DNA from: Pedobacter lusitanus
GTDB taxonomy: Bacteria; Bacteroidota; Bacteroidia; Sphingobacteriales; Sphingobacteriaceae
NCBI RefSeq assembly: GCF_040026395.1
Contig: NZ_CP157278.1
Span: 2,542,001-2,606,000, forward strand
Reading direction: 5' to 3'
DNA length: 64,000 bases
Positions within the stretch are counted from its first letter, which is position 1. Each line of letters starts with the position of its first letter. Both the position numbers and the translations under genes were made by a program. This document shows positions 1 through 7,642 of the stretch, one piece after another. A model generated the notes under the pieces. It made no database searches and was not told the origin of the DNA. It worked only from the letters and a program-made list of their open reading frames with translations.

Positions 1-494
1 ACCTGCACACCGGCCATCTTACCAACCATTGCCTCGGCAGCATTACTGATTGGCTGATTCTCCAGATCCGCTGCTTTGATACTGGCAATAGAAGTCGTGA
101 CATCTTTTGCCTTCTGACTTCCGTATCCTACAATCACCACATCGGATAAAGACTTAGCATCAGGATTCAGCTGAATCAGCAGTGTAGCTTGTTCTCCTGC
201 TTTAAGCAGGTAATTCTCTATAGTTTTGGTACTATAGCCAATATAAGAAGCGCTGATGTTATAGGGTACCCCCGCAGAAAGCCCGTTAATCACGAACTTC
301 CCGTTCATATTCACCATGATCCCCTTTTTTTCATTGGTTTTCATATTCTGCAAAAGGATGGAAGCCCCGATTAAGGGTTGTCCCAGTTCATCTTTTACAA
401 TCCCGGTAATCTCTGATGTCTGAGCCCGGGTTTCCAGCGAGACCGCTATCAGCAGCAAGCAAAAGAACAGATGTTTTGTAAATTTTCTAAACAT
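1..494 (-). CDS. SusC-like TonB-dependent outer-membrane receptor, N-terminal part (runs off the window)
   Basis: Reading from the ATG at 494 gives about 164 codons that stay open to the left edge. The product begins with a signal peptide (MFRKFTKHLFFCLLLIAVS, cleavage near RAQ). A carboxypeptidase-D-like regulatory domain follows (ITGIVKDELGQPLIGASI), and then the start of a TonB plug (DVVIVGYGSQKAKDVTTSI, AMVGKMAGV). This order is typical of SusC/RagA importers that take up glycans or peptides together with a SusD lipoprotein, which would lie outside the window. The upstream fecI and fecR genes on the same strand suggest ECF sigma control. The substrate cannot be told from this fragment. 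Confidence 0.9.
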   Translation of the reverse strand, partial: MFRKFTKHLFFCLLLIAVSLETRAQTSEITGIVKDELGQPLIGASILLQNMKTNEKKGIMVNMNGKFVINGLSAGVPYNISASYIGYSTKTIENYLLKAGEQATLLIQLNPDAKSLSDVVIVGYGSQKAKDVTTSIASIKAADLENQPISNAAEAMVGKMAGVQ

Positions 495-538
495 AATCTA
501 TAATTTTTGGTTTGATTTTTTGGCAAAAGCCTTCCCTT

Positions 539-555
539 CACGCTTATTCAGCGTG
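539..555 (-). repeat. Hairpin between fecR and susC
   Basis: A perfect 6-bp stem (CACGCT / AGCGTG) with a 5-base loop lies between the fecR stop and the susC start. It has no strong U-tract, so it may be a partial terminator or processing hairpin separating regulator and receptor expression. The function is inferred from position only. Confidence 0.4.
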
Positions 556-583
556 TGAGGTAATGGTTTGTATGGTTTTGGAT

Positions 584-1612
584 TTATTTTTTGCTAATCA
601 GGTAACCTTTGGTTGTTTTGGTGTGATTTAATTTATTCAGTTCGGTTATTTCTTTCAGTATGGTAGTTATTGGTTGTGCTAGTTTCAAACTTCCTGTAAA
701 TGACATTTCCTCCAGATCGGCCGGATTATAAATAATTTTAACGTTGTAATGCTTTTGTAAGCTGGCAAATACCTCAGCTAAAGGTGCCTGTGTAAAGTTT
801 AAAATGGTCAGCCTATCTTCCTGCTGAATCACCGGTACCTTAGTATCCATGACGCTTACCTTGTTGAGCCGGCTATTATAAACCAGTTCTCTTCCGGGCA
901 TTAAAATTTCACTGAATGATTTGACATGGTGTGTTGAATCAATACTTTTCACCCATACCTTTCCGGTATGCAGCTGCACTTTGATCAGTTTACTTTTCTC
1001 TAATGCTGTAATCGTAAAAGAGGTTCCTAAAGCCGTTGTAGATACACCTTTTGCATAGACCACAAAAGGATGTTTTTTATCTTTAGTCACCTGAAAGAAC
1101 CCTTTTCCTTTCAAATAAATTTCCCGGTTTCTATTCACAAAAGGTATCGTATATCTTAACTCCCCGCCCGGATATATTTTTACAGTAGATTTATCCGGCA
1201 GGGTAAGCTGCTGATCCTGTTCAGTATAATTAACAACCGATTTCCAGTTCACCGCAATAGCCTGTTTAATATTCTGCACCTTGTTTTTAGCCAGATCAGG
1301 CTTTGGCTGATTCCTGTTCAATCCCAGAAATACCAGCCCCAGTACAGCCAGTATAACCGCCGCGGCAGTTGTGATGTTAAACCAGTTCAAACGCTTCCTT
1401 CCGGAGATGGTTTGTTTTTTTATCACCTCAAACATCTCTGCTGTTTTATGGTCAGGGATAACTGCTTCAACAGTTTCATCCCATTCATTTTTGCCTAACA
1501 AGTGCGCTGGTAAATCTTCAGTTTCATTCAAATAACTGATCACCAGTAGTTTTTCTTCTGGTGTACACAATCCTTTAAAATATTTATTCAACAGCTCTTC
1601 AGACATACGCAT
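584..1612 (-). CDS. FecR-family anti-sigma factor
   Basis: This 342-residue inner-membrane protein has a cytoplasmic N-terminal part (about 1-75) that would bind the sigma factor, one membrane segment at about 78-98 (AAAVILAVLGLVFLGL), a periplasmic FecR domain at about 120-220, and a DUF4974-type C-terminal domain at about 268-342 (VFASLQKHYNVKIIYNP). The domain order is the standard Bacteroidota one, in which a signal from the SusC receptor reaches FecR and releases the FecI sigma factor. It lies 57 bases downstream of fecI on the same strand. A second ATG two codons in (1606) is an equally plausible start. Confidence 0.92.
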   Translation of the reverse strand: MRMSEELLNKYFKGLCTPEEKLLVISYLNETEDLPAHLLGKNEWDETVEAVIPDHKTAEMFEVIKKQTISGRKRLNWFNITTAAAVILAVLGLVFLGLNRNQPKPDLAKNKVQNIKQAIAVNWKSVVNYTEQDQQLTLPDKSTVKIYPGGELRYTIPFVNRNREIYLKGKGFFQVTKDKKHPFVVYAKGVSTTALGTSFTITALEKSKLIKVQLHTGKVWVKSIDSTHHVKSFSEILMPGRELVYNSRLNKVSVMDTKVPVIQQEDRLTILNFTQAPLAEVFASLQKHYNVKIIYNPADLEEMSFTGSLKLAQPITTILKEITELNKLNHTKTTKGYLISKK

Positions 1613-1669
1613 AATACTAATACGTTTGAATCAATGGAAAACCCGTAACGGGTAAAAAATAAATTTAAA

Positions 1670-2218
1670 TTAATTCAGAAACCTGATCAGGAAAATAATA
1701 GCCGGGATAGAAGAATAGCTGTTAAGCTGTTTCAGGGCCAGTGAAATATGTTTTTCTACAGTTCTGGGCGAAATAGATAACTGCTCAGAAATTTCTTTAT
1801 AGGAGTAGCCATGTAACCTGTTCAAAACAAAAACCTTTTTACGGGTGGGTGGCAAGACATTGAGCACCTGGTCAAGTTGCTGCCTGGTCTCAAAACTTCT
1901 ATCCTGCTCATTTACTTCTCCGGCTGCTTTATGGTAATAAAGCTTCAGGTTACGTTCGTCGTTAGCCAGTTTTCTAAAATAATCAAGCAAAGTGGTTTTA
2001 GCAATTTTGAATAACTGAAGATCGATGGGATGCTCCTCAGACAGGGTATGTTTGAAATTCCATAGTTTGATGAAAGCCAGCTGTGTAAGTTCAGTAGCCT
2101 GATCTTCGGAAGCTGTTTTCTTAAAAAAATAGGCATATACTTTCTTATGCCATAGCTTAAAAACTATCTCAAAAGATACATGGTCGCCCTCTTTTATATT
2201 TTGAATATAGTTTAACAT
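1670..2218 (-). CDS. FecI-type ECF RNA polymerase sigma factor
   Basis: At 182 residues this has the usual length of an ECF sigma factor. Region 2 lies at about 20-90 (YAYFFKKTASEDQATELTQ), and region 4 with a helix-turn-helix lies at about 115-170 (VFVLNRLHGYSYKEISEQL, ISPRTVEKHI). It would direct polymerase to the downstream susC operon when released by FecR. It is the first gene of the fecI-fecR-susC unit and has its own housekeeping-type promoter just upstream. Confidence 0.93.
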   Translation of the reverse strand: MLNYIQNIKEGDHVSFEIVFKLWHKKVYAYFFKKTASEDQATELTQLAFIKLWNFKHTLSEEHPIDLQLFKIAKTTLLDYFRKLANDERNLKLYYHKAAGEVNEQDRSFETRQQLDQVLNVLPPTRKKVFVLNRLHGYSYKEISEQLSISPRTVEKHISLALKQLNSYSSIPAIIFLIRFLN

Positions 2219-2255
2219 TTTTCCCCAAAACTAACCGGTCAATGTTAGCTGAACC

Positions 2256-2287
2256 TAAATATAGTATTAATTCTATCAGAATAACAA
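2256..2287 (-). promoter_or_regulatory. Probable housekeeping promoter of the fecI gene
   Basis: On the minus strand TTG (2285-2287) is followed after 21 bases by TATATTTA (2256-2263). This fits the Bacteroidota consensus TTG-N19-21-TAnnTTTG except for the last base. The -7 box lies 37 bases upstream of the fecI ATG. Confidence 0.55.
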
Positions 2288-2350
2288 TTTAGCATTCGCC
2301 GCATTTTAAGGGGATAAATAGGGTCACGAATAAGGCTTGAATAGTGGTTA

Positions 2351-2443
2351 AACCGGCATTGGAAGGGGGTTGAAAGGACCGGAGTCCTTGCAAGGTCCTT
2401 CCAACGTCCTTTCAACCCCCTCTCAAGGTCCTTCCAACACGGT
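2351..2443. repeat. Complex palindromic intergenic element
   Basis: Two exact 16-bp arms (AGGGGGTTGAAAGGAC at 2364-2379, its complement at 2406-2421) are nested in a longer imperfect palindrome (2351-2364 against 2431-2443). The 15-mer CAAGGTCCTTCCAAC occurs twice in direct orientation (2391-2405 and 2424-2438). The GGGTTG/CAACCC core also appears in two elements near 53.8 and 54.0 kb, which suggests a dispersed REP-like family. Confidence 0.75.
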
Positions 2444-2655
2444 TTTTGCCCCCTTCCAGGACACTGTTTTTACAGCGAAGCGGGAGTAATTATTGCTGAT
2501 CTCAAATTATCAGACAGGATAGAGTTTGAGACGCTGCTGACAGTAAATTTTTCTTCTTCTCCGGAACGGCGCTATTTCTTCTCCGAAACAGTTCTATGGT
2601 CAGGAAATTCCGGTAAATGATCAGCCCTCAGTTATGTTTTAGAAAAATAACAGGC

Positions 2656-2697
2656 AAAAAAAAGCACCGGCTCCTTTCAGGAGTCAGTGCTTTTTTT
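2656..2697 (-). terminator. Intrinsic terminator of the TlpA-like gene
   Basis: A 12-bp stem with two non-Watson-Crick positions (2664-2675 / 2679-2690) and a 3-base loop is followed on the minus strand by eight T residues (2656-2663). A-rich and T-rich tracts flank both sides, so it could act in both directions. Confidence 0.85.
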
Positions 2698-2736
2698 ATT
2701 CATATTCCAGGGCTGAGAAAACAGCCCCTATCTGAT

Positions 2737-3870
2737 TTATTTCAGTAATTCTGCAAGTTTAGCGTGTAATGCTTCACCTCTTAAATTAGCAGCCACGATT
2801 TTACCTGAAGGATCTATCAGGAAGTTCTGAGGGATACCTCTAACGCCATAAAGTACTGCAGCTTCATTATTCCAGAATTTAAGATCAGAAACCTGTGTCC
2901 AGACTAAACCGTCTTTTTTAATGGCAGCTAACCAGGCATCCTTTTTACCTGGTTGATCCAGAGATACGCCAAGAATAGTAAATTTCTTGTCTTTGAATTT
3001 ATTATAAGCTGCAACCACATTAGGGTTTTCAGCTCTGCATGGTCCGCACCATGAAGCCCAGAAATCAAGCAGTACATATTTACCACGGAAGCTGGATAGT
3101 TTTACAGGTTTACCATTAACGTCATTTTGTGTAAAATCAGGAGCCATCACACCTTTTGATGTAGCACGTGCAGCATCTATAGCTTTAGCGAACTCTACAC
3201 CCGCCTCAGTAGCACGTACTCTATCAGAAAGTCCTTTATAAACAGGCTCTACAGCTGCTACATCAATACCTTCTTCTGCTGATTCGCGAAGGGCTAAAAG
3301 ACTGAAATAAGAATCAGGATTTGCTTTAATATAAGAAGCCTGAAGTCCTTTCATTTCAGCCTGTATGGTTTCATATTTCGCTCCCAGTGAATTTCTGAAA
3401 GCCGGGTCTTTTTGCTTCTCTTCCGGAGCATCTTCAAACTCTTTGTTCAGCGCCTTTATTTTATCCAGAGGCCCTGCTATATATTTCATATAACCTGCAT
3501 TCTCGTCATTTAATTTTGAGCCGGTAACCGCAACGTTTTTTACGGAATCCTTAGCAGTCAGCGTAATTGAAGCCGGTTCCAGGTAAACAATAGCATTATC
3601 TGCTAATCTTCCCAGTGTTTTCAGACTTTCGCCTTTATGAGCAACAATAACTCTTGCCATGGTAGGTCCGGCTACTTTTCCCTTAAATGCAAACGCTCCT
3701 TTGTTAACTATGGCAGAATCCATAACAGTACTTTCGCCTGCTCTGTAAGTAAGGTATACTTTTGCAGGAGCATCAAGTGTACCGATTTTTCCGTTCAATG
3801 TAAATTCTCCTGCCTGGGCAAATCCAAAAGCCGGAGTAGTCAGCAGTAGTGACAGCACTAATTTTTTCAT
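2737..3870 (-). CDS. TlpA-like periplasmic thiol-disulfide oxidoreductase with DUF4369 domain
   Basis: This 377-residue exported protein starts with a signal peptide (MKKLVLSLLLTTPAFGFAQA). An N-terminal beta-rich DUF4369-type domain covers about 22-115, a helical linker follows, and an AhpC/TSA-type thioredoxin fold covers about 240-377. The redox motif WCGPC lies at about 273-277, and a cis-proline segment (VRGIPQNFLI) lies near 343. Such proteins reduce or shuttle disulfides in the Bacteroidota periplasm; the physiological partner is unknown. It is monocistronic and ends in its own terminator. Confidence 0.88.
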   Translation of the reverse strand: MKKLVLSLLLTTPAFGFAQAGEFTLNGKIGTLDAPAKVYLTYRAGESTVMDSAIVNKGAFAFKGKVAGPTMARVIVAHKGESLKTLGRLADNAIVYLEPASITLTAKDSVKNVAVTGSKLNDENAGYMKYIAGPLDKIKALNKEFEDAPEEKQKDPAFRNSLGAKYETIQAEMKGLQASYIKANPDSYFSLLALRESAEEGIDVAAVEPVYKGLSDRVRATEAGVEFAKAIDAARATSKGVMAPDFTQNDVNGKPVKLSSFRGKYVLLDFWASWCGPCRAENPNVVAAYNKFKDKKFTILGVSLDQPGKKDAWLAAIKKDGLVWTQVSDLKFWNNEAAVLYGVRGIPQNFLIDPSGKIVAANLRGEALHAKLAELLK

Positions 3871-4065
3871 GTATTCTGTTTTTTTTGTTTTAATATATTT
3901 AACAGCTGGCCTGGTTTAATTTAAGCCTGTTTTTCTGCTTTTCGATGTATTCAAAATTAAACCAATATATCAGTTGCAGGCCTATGTAACCAAAATATAA
4001 CGGATTATTTACGCTAAACGTATGATTGATCATGTCCTGTTTAAATTCTGATGACATTTTTTTTC

Positions 4066-5427
4066 TTATACAAAGGCAGAAAATCCTGTTATTGCACGGC
4101 CGACAATCAGCGAATTGATTTCTTTGGTTCCCTCATAAGAATAAATTGCTTCTGCATCGGCTACGAAACGGGCCACATCGTATTCCAGTAAAATCCCGTT
4201 TCCACCCATTACTTCTCTGGCCCTGCTGACTACATCACGCGTTCGCAGCGAACAAAAGACTTTGGCCAGTGAAGCATGTTCATCAGTTAGTAAACCCTGA
4301 TCCTGCAGTTGTGATAAACGGAAACACAAGGTCTGCATAGCAGTCAGATTAGACAGCATTTCTACCAGGTGATTCTGGATAAGCTGGAAAGAAGCAATTG
4401 GCTTACCAAACTGTTTACGGATTCTGGTATAAGCCAGGGCACTTTCGTAGGCTCCGCGGGCACATCCTACGGCTTGCCATGCCACTCCTGCTCTTGTCAT
4501 TCTCAGCACTTTGGCTGTATCTTTAAAGGAATTGGCATTTTGCAAACGATCTTCTTCATCCACTTCACAATCTGTAAGGGTAATCAATCCGTTCTGTACA
4601 ATCCGCAGCGCCATTTTATCCTGCATTTTTTCTACACTAATGCCTTTGTTTCCTTTCCTGACCAGAAAACCTTTGACTTCATTGTCATCTACATCCCTCG
4701 CCCAGATAATAGTCACATCCGAAAAAGTAGCATTACCAATCCATTTTTTCTGTCCGTTCAGGACCCATTTATTTCCTTTTCTTTTAGCGGTAGTGGTTAG
4801 GCCACCGGCTGCCGCAGACCCCACTTCGGGCTCAGTCAGACCAAATGCTCCGATGATTTTCATCTGCTGCATAGCTGGCAACCACTCCTGTTTCTGAGCT
4901 TCTGAACCCAGCAGATAAATAGACCCCATTGCCAGGCCACTCTGCACACCAAAAAAAGTAGACATCGAGGTATCGACTCTGGCCATTTCCATCGCCAGCA
5001 TACCTTCCATCAAATTAGATTTACCGGGGCAGCCATAACCCTGGTAGGTTAAACCACAAATATTAAGTTCTGCTATTTTAGGAATCAGTTCGAATGGGAA
5101 CTCGGCTTTCAGCCAGTAATCATTGACCAGTGGCTTGACTTCTTTTTCCAGAAATGCCCGCACTTTGAGCTGGAGCGCCCGGTCTTCGTCATTGAGTGCT
5201 GCATCGCCCAGGTGGTAAAAGTCCCCGTTAATAGGCGGAAGCTCTTTCTTTTTATGCGGGGTTCCCAGCATTTTCATTAAGCCGGAAAGCTGGGTTTCAT
5301 CCAGTCCTGCAACAGAATCCACTATCTTTTTAAGATCTACTTTTTTAGACAGGGCATCCAGTTTTTCGAGATCTACACTTTGAAAGAGCGTGTAGGCGTT
5401 TTTTATTTTAGCAAATATTCCGGCCAT
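4066..5427 (-). CDS. Acyl-CoA dehydrogenase, glutaryl-CoA dehydrogenase-like
   Basis: This 453-residue FAD flavoprotein would oxidise an acyl-CoA at the alpha-beta bond. Visible motifs are FGLTEPEVGS (FAD/substrate loop), the helical C-terminal domain (YTRIRKQFGKPIASFQLIQ) and the YEGTKEI segment near residue 431-437, whose Glu is the usual catalytic base. The closing sequence SLIVGRAITGFSAF resembles glutaryl-CoA dehydrogenases. It has an N-terminal extension of roughly 55 residues (MAGIFAKIKNAYTLFQS) before the usual acyl-CoA dehydrogenase start; its role is unknown. The exact substrate is inferred. Confidence 0.88.
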   Translation of the reverse strand: MAGIFAKIKNAYTLFQSVDLEKLDALSKKVDLKKIVDSVAGLDETQLSGLMKMLGTPHKKKELPPINGDFYHLGDAALNDEDRALQLKVRAFLEKEVKPLVNDYWLKAEFPFELIPKIAELNICGLTYQGYGCPGKSNLMEGMLAMEMARVDTSMSTFFGVQSGLAMGSIYLLGSEAQKQEWLPAMQQMKIIGAFGLTEPEVGSAAAGGLTTTAKRKGNKWVLNGQKKWIGNATFSDVTIIWARDVDDNEVKGFLVRKGNKGISVEKMQDKMALRIVQNGLITLTDCEVDEEDRLQNANSFKDTAKVLRMTRAGVAWQAVGCARGAYESALAYTRIRKQFGKPIASFQLIQNHLVEMLSNLTAMQTLCFRLSQLQDQGLLTDEHASLAKVFCSLRTRDVVSRAREVMGGNGILLEYDVARFVADAEAIYSYEGTKEINSLIVGRAITGFSAFV

Positions 5428-5457
5428 AATTGAAGCTGTTTTAGAGGTTTAAAAGCC

Positions 5458-5520
5458 GCTTAAAATCAAATGGTATTTTTTATCATCTGATTTTAAGCAG
5501 CCTGTTCCTCTATAGAACAG
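5458..5520. repeat. Two hairpins between bshB1 and the acyl-CoA dehydrogenase gene
   Basis: An 11-bp inverted repeat (GCTTAAAATCA at 5458-5468, complement at 5488-5498) is followed by a 6-bp hairpin (CTGTTC / GAACAG) at about 5502-5520. They lie downstream of bshB1 and upstream of the dehydrogenase start. They may terminate bshB1 or be a regulatory site; no clear U-tract decides this. Confidence 0.45.
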
Positions 5521-5540
5521 CTGATAGCCGATTTTGTTCC

Positions 5541-6275
5541 CTAACGCAGATCGAAAAGACTATCCACGCCTAAAAGTTTAACAGAGGTGAAGCCTTCCGC
5601 ATAGGTCGCACCAATAGGTTTACCCATTTCTCTGGCTCTGGCAATGACACTTTCAAAAAATTCAGGTGATGAGATATAGGTTACAGGCCCATCCAGTTCA
5701 GGTGTTTGATTCAACTCCGGACTATGGAACTGTGTCTTGAACGCTTTGATAGCATTAATTTTTGTTTCTATATAGGGGGTGATATCAATGATCACATCAG
5801 GTTTAATATACGTATCCTGTATATACTGCAGAAACAAACGTGGTCTCCAGGCTTCCTGAGCTACCCCATCCTGCATGGTTTTTACTTTAGGCAAACCTGC
5901 GAGAAAACAGGAATCCCCGGCTAAAGAGGCTGCTCTTCCATGATCAGGATGACGGTCACGTATAGCATTCCCCAGTACAATTTCGGGCTGATATTTACGG
6001 ATCATCCTAACTACTTCCAGCTGATGTTCTTCATCATTTTTGAAAAACCCATCTTTGAATTTCAGATTTTCACGGGCATGCAAACCTAATATTTTTGCAG
6101 AGTCGGCAGCTTCCTGATCACGGGTTTCGGCTGTTCCCCGGCTTCCGAGTTCTCCCCTGGTAAAATCTACTATACCAACTTTTTTACCTTGTGCAATATG
6201 TTTTATAATTGTACCTGAACATCCTAATTCGGCATCATCCGGATGTACGGCTAATACGAGTATATCTAATTTCAT
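5541..6275 (-). CDS. bshB1: Bacillithiol biosynthesis deacetylase BshB1
   Basis: This 244-residue LmbE/PIG-L-type zinc deacetylase would remove the acetyl group from GlcNAc-malate, the second step of bacillithiol synthesis. The zinc-binding motif VHPDDAELG lies at residues 9-17, and the second metal/active-site motif RDRHPDHGRAA lies near 107-117. Length and the sequence FTRGELGSRGTAE match the BshB1 group. Neighbouring glutathione peroxidase and TlpA-like genes give it a thiol-redox setting, although the genes are not clearly one operon. Confidence 0.92.
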   Translation of the reverse strand: MKLDILVLAVHPDDAELGCSGTIIKHIAQGKKVGIVDFTRGELGSRGTAETRDQEAADSAKILGLHARENLKFKDGFFKNDEEHQLEVVRMIRKYQPEIVLGNAIRDRHPDHGRAASLAGDSCFLAGLPKVKTMQDGVAQEAWRPRLFLQYIQDTYIKPDVIIDITPYIETKINAIKAFKTQFHSPELNQTPELDGPVTYISSPEFFESVIARAREMGKPIGATYAEGFTSVKLLGVDSLFDLR

Positions 6276-6411
6276 TTATTTAATATTGTCTTTTTGGTTA
6301 GACAGAGCCTTTGGCGATTCAACTAATTATTACACTGTGCGTTTAATAATCAGGCCAATCACGCCAGGTTCATTTTTTTTGTTTTAATTACTGGAGAGAG
6401 CGATCACCATT

Positions 6412-6909
6412 TTAAAGAAGACGCTGAATTTTCTTTCTGACCTTTGAAGATAAAGGTTTGGTAAATGGAAAAAAGTAGTCTACTACTTCACCATTTTTAT
6501 TAATGAGATATTTATGAAAATTCCATCTTGGTGTGGATTTAATATGACCATTGAGTTCTTTATTCCCCAAAAACTTATAGATCGGATTGGCTTGTGAGCC
6601 TCTGACCATAATTTTTTCGAATACCGGAAATTTAACCCCGTAATTTTGTTCGCAGAACTCATAAATAGCAGTGCCTTCCAAAGGTTCCTGCCCGCCAAAA
6701 TCATTGGAAGGAAAACCAAGAACCTCGAATTCTTCATGACTTAATGAATCTCTTAACTCCTGAAGCTCTTTTAATTGAGGAGCAAAACCACAGGCCGATG
6801 CGATATTGACAACCAGAAGTACTTTACCTTTATAGTCAGCTAATTTTTTGTCTTGTCCATTGATTAGTTTTGCATTAAACTGGTAAATACTCTGAGTTTT
6901 TTCTTCCAT
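6412..6909 (-). CDS. Glutathione peroxidase-family thiol peroxidase
   Basis: This 165-residue cytoplasmic protein reduces peroxides, probably with thioredoxin as donor. The peroxidatic Cys is in ASACGF (Cys40), and a likely resolving Cys lies in EFCEQNYGVKFP (Cys86), as in thioredoxin-dependent members. Trp129 and Asn130 of the catalytic tetrad are present (PRWNFHKYL). The usual Gln of the NQFGGQEP motif is replaced by Asp70 (FPSNDFGGQEP). It starts 2 bases after the DUF4294 gene stop, so the two are co-transcribed. Confidence 0.9.
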   Translation of the reverse strand: MEEKTQSIYQFNAKLINGQDKKLADYKGKVLLVVNIASACGFAPQLKELQELRDSLSHEEFEVLGFPSNDFGGQEPLEGTAIYEFCEQNYGVKFPVFEKIMVRGSQANPIYKFLGNKELNGHIKSTPRWNFHKYLINKNGEVVDYFFPFTKPLSSKVRKKIQRLL

Positions 6910-6911
6910 AT

Positions 6912-7532
6912 TTATTGACGGTAAAAACCTGAAGTCTGAATAATAGATTCTATATCTCTTTCTTCCTCAGGATTATAAGTGCTTTTTAAATTGTGGCCCA
7001 CTACTCTCGCAACAGACTGGTAGATGAAGGCTTTTACACCTCCCTGTGTTTCTTTGACAATTTCGTAAGTGGTACGCCCTACTTCTCTGTCAATTAATTT
7101 CGTTAGAATCTGGCCCTGAGTAATAGTCAGTTCTTTAATCTCGGTATTGAACATTTTTTTAATCTCAGCGTCACAGGCTTTGACTAGTTTTTTATGTTCT
7201 TTACGATCTGTGGTTACAGCGAGATCACGCTCCAGCTGCTCATATCTTCTTTTTGCAAAAAGAGCATAAGGCATGACTTTCAGGACATTGTAACGGAGTC
7301 TGTTAAAAGCAGCGCGGTCTGCAGGGGTTTTGAAAATCCGGGTTCCGTATATAACTACCTCATTAAGAGGTATCCATGGTATCATTTCGCCGTCTTCATT
7401 TGTAGAAGCTACCCTGATGGTATCATTTTTGCCCTTTACAGGAAACCTGACAGGCACAGAACTTTCCTGGGCCTTTAGTTCACCTACGGCAATAATGACA
7501 AATAACAGAATAAATAAACTGCAAAATTTCAT
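6912..7532 (-). CDS. DUF4294 domain protein, exported
   Basis: This 206-residue protein has a signal peptide (MKFCSLFILLFVIIAVGELKAQ) and a mostly helical charged body that matches my memory of DUF4294, a Bacteroidota family of unknown function (LNEVVIYGTRIFKTPADRA, LIDREVGRTTYEIVKE). It is the first gene of a two-gene unit with the peroxidase, and is divergent from the (p)ppGpp gene across about 110 bases. No biochemical role can be assigned. Confidence 0.8.
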   Translation of the reverse strand: MKFCSLFILLFVIIAVGELKAQESSVPVRFPVKGKNDTIRVASTNEDGEMIPWIPLNEVVIYGTRIFKTPADRAAFNRLRYNVLKVMPYALFAKRRYEQLERDLAVTTDRKEHKKLVKACDAEIKKMFNTEIKELTITQGQILTKLIDREVGRTTYEIVKETQGGVKAFIYQSVARVVGHNLKSTYNPEEERDIESIIQTSGFYRQ

Positions 7533-7642
7533 AAATTTATACTCCCACGAAGTTAAAGCAAATTTAATACATTAGGTTTATAACTAAATCTAATATATTC
7601 TTAAACGATTAACAAGCTATAATTATTACGAAAATAATACAA

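Larger units (their letters stand above)
2219..2736. other. Gene-less stretch between fecI and the TlpA-like gene
   Basis: It holds the fecI promoter, a 93-bp palindromic element (2351-2443) and the terminator of the gene at 2737-3870. Between 2444 and 2653 I see no convincing gene, RNA or repeat. Confidence 0.7.

Noticed and set aside
4369..4897. Two plus-strand frames of 128-143 codons antisense to the acyl-CoA dehydrogenase gene
   Set aside because: The minus strand carries a clear full-length enzyme, and the antisense products look like shadow translations.
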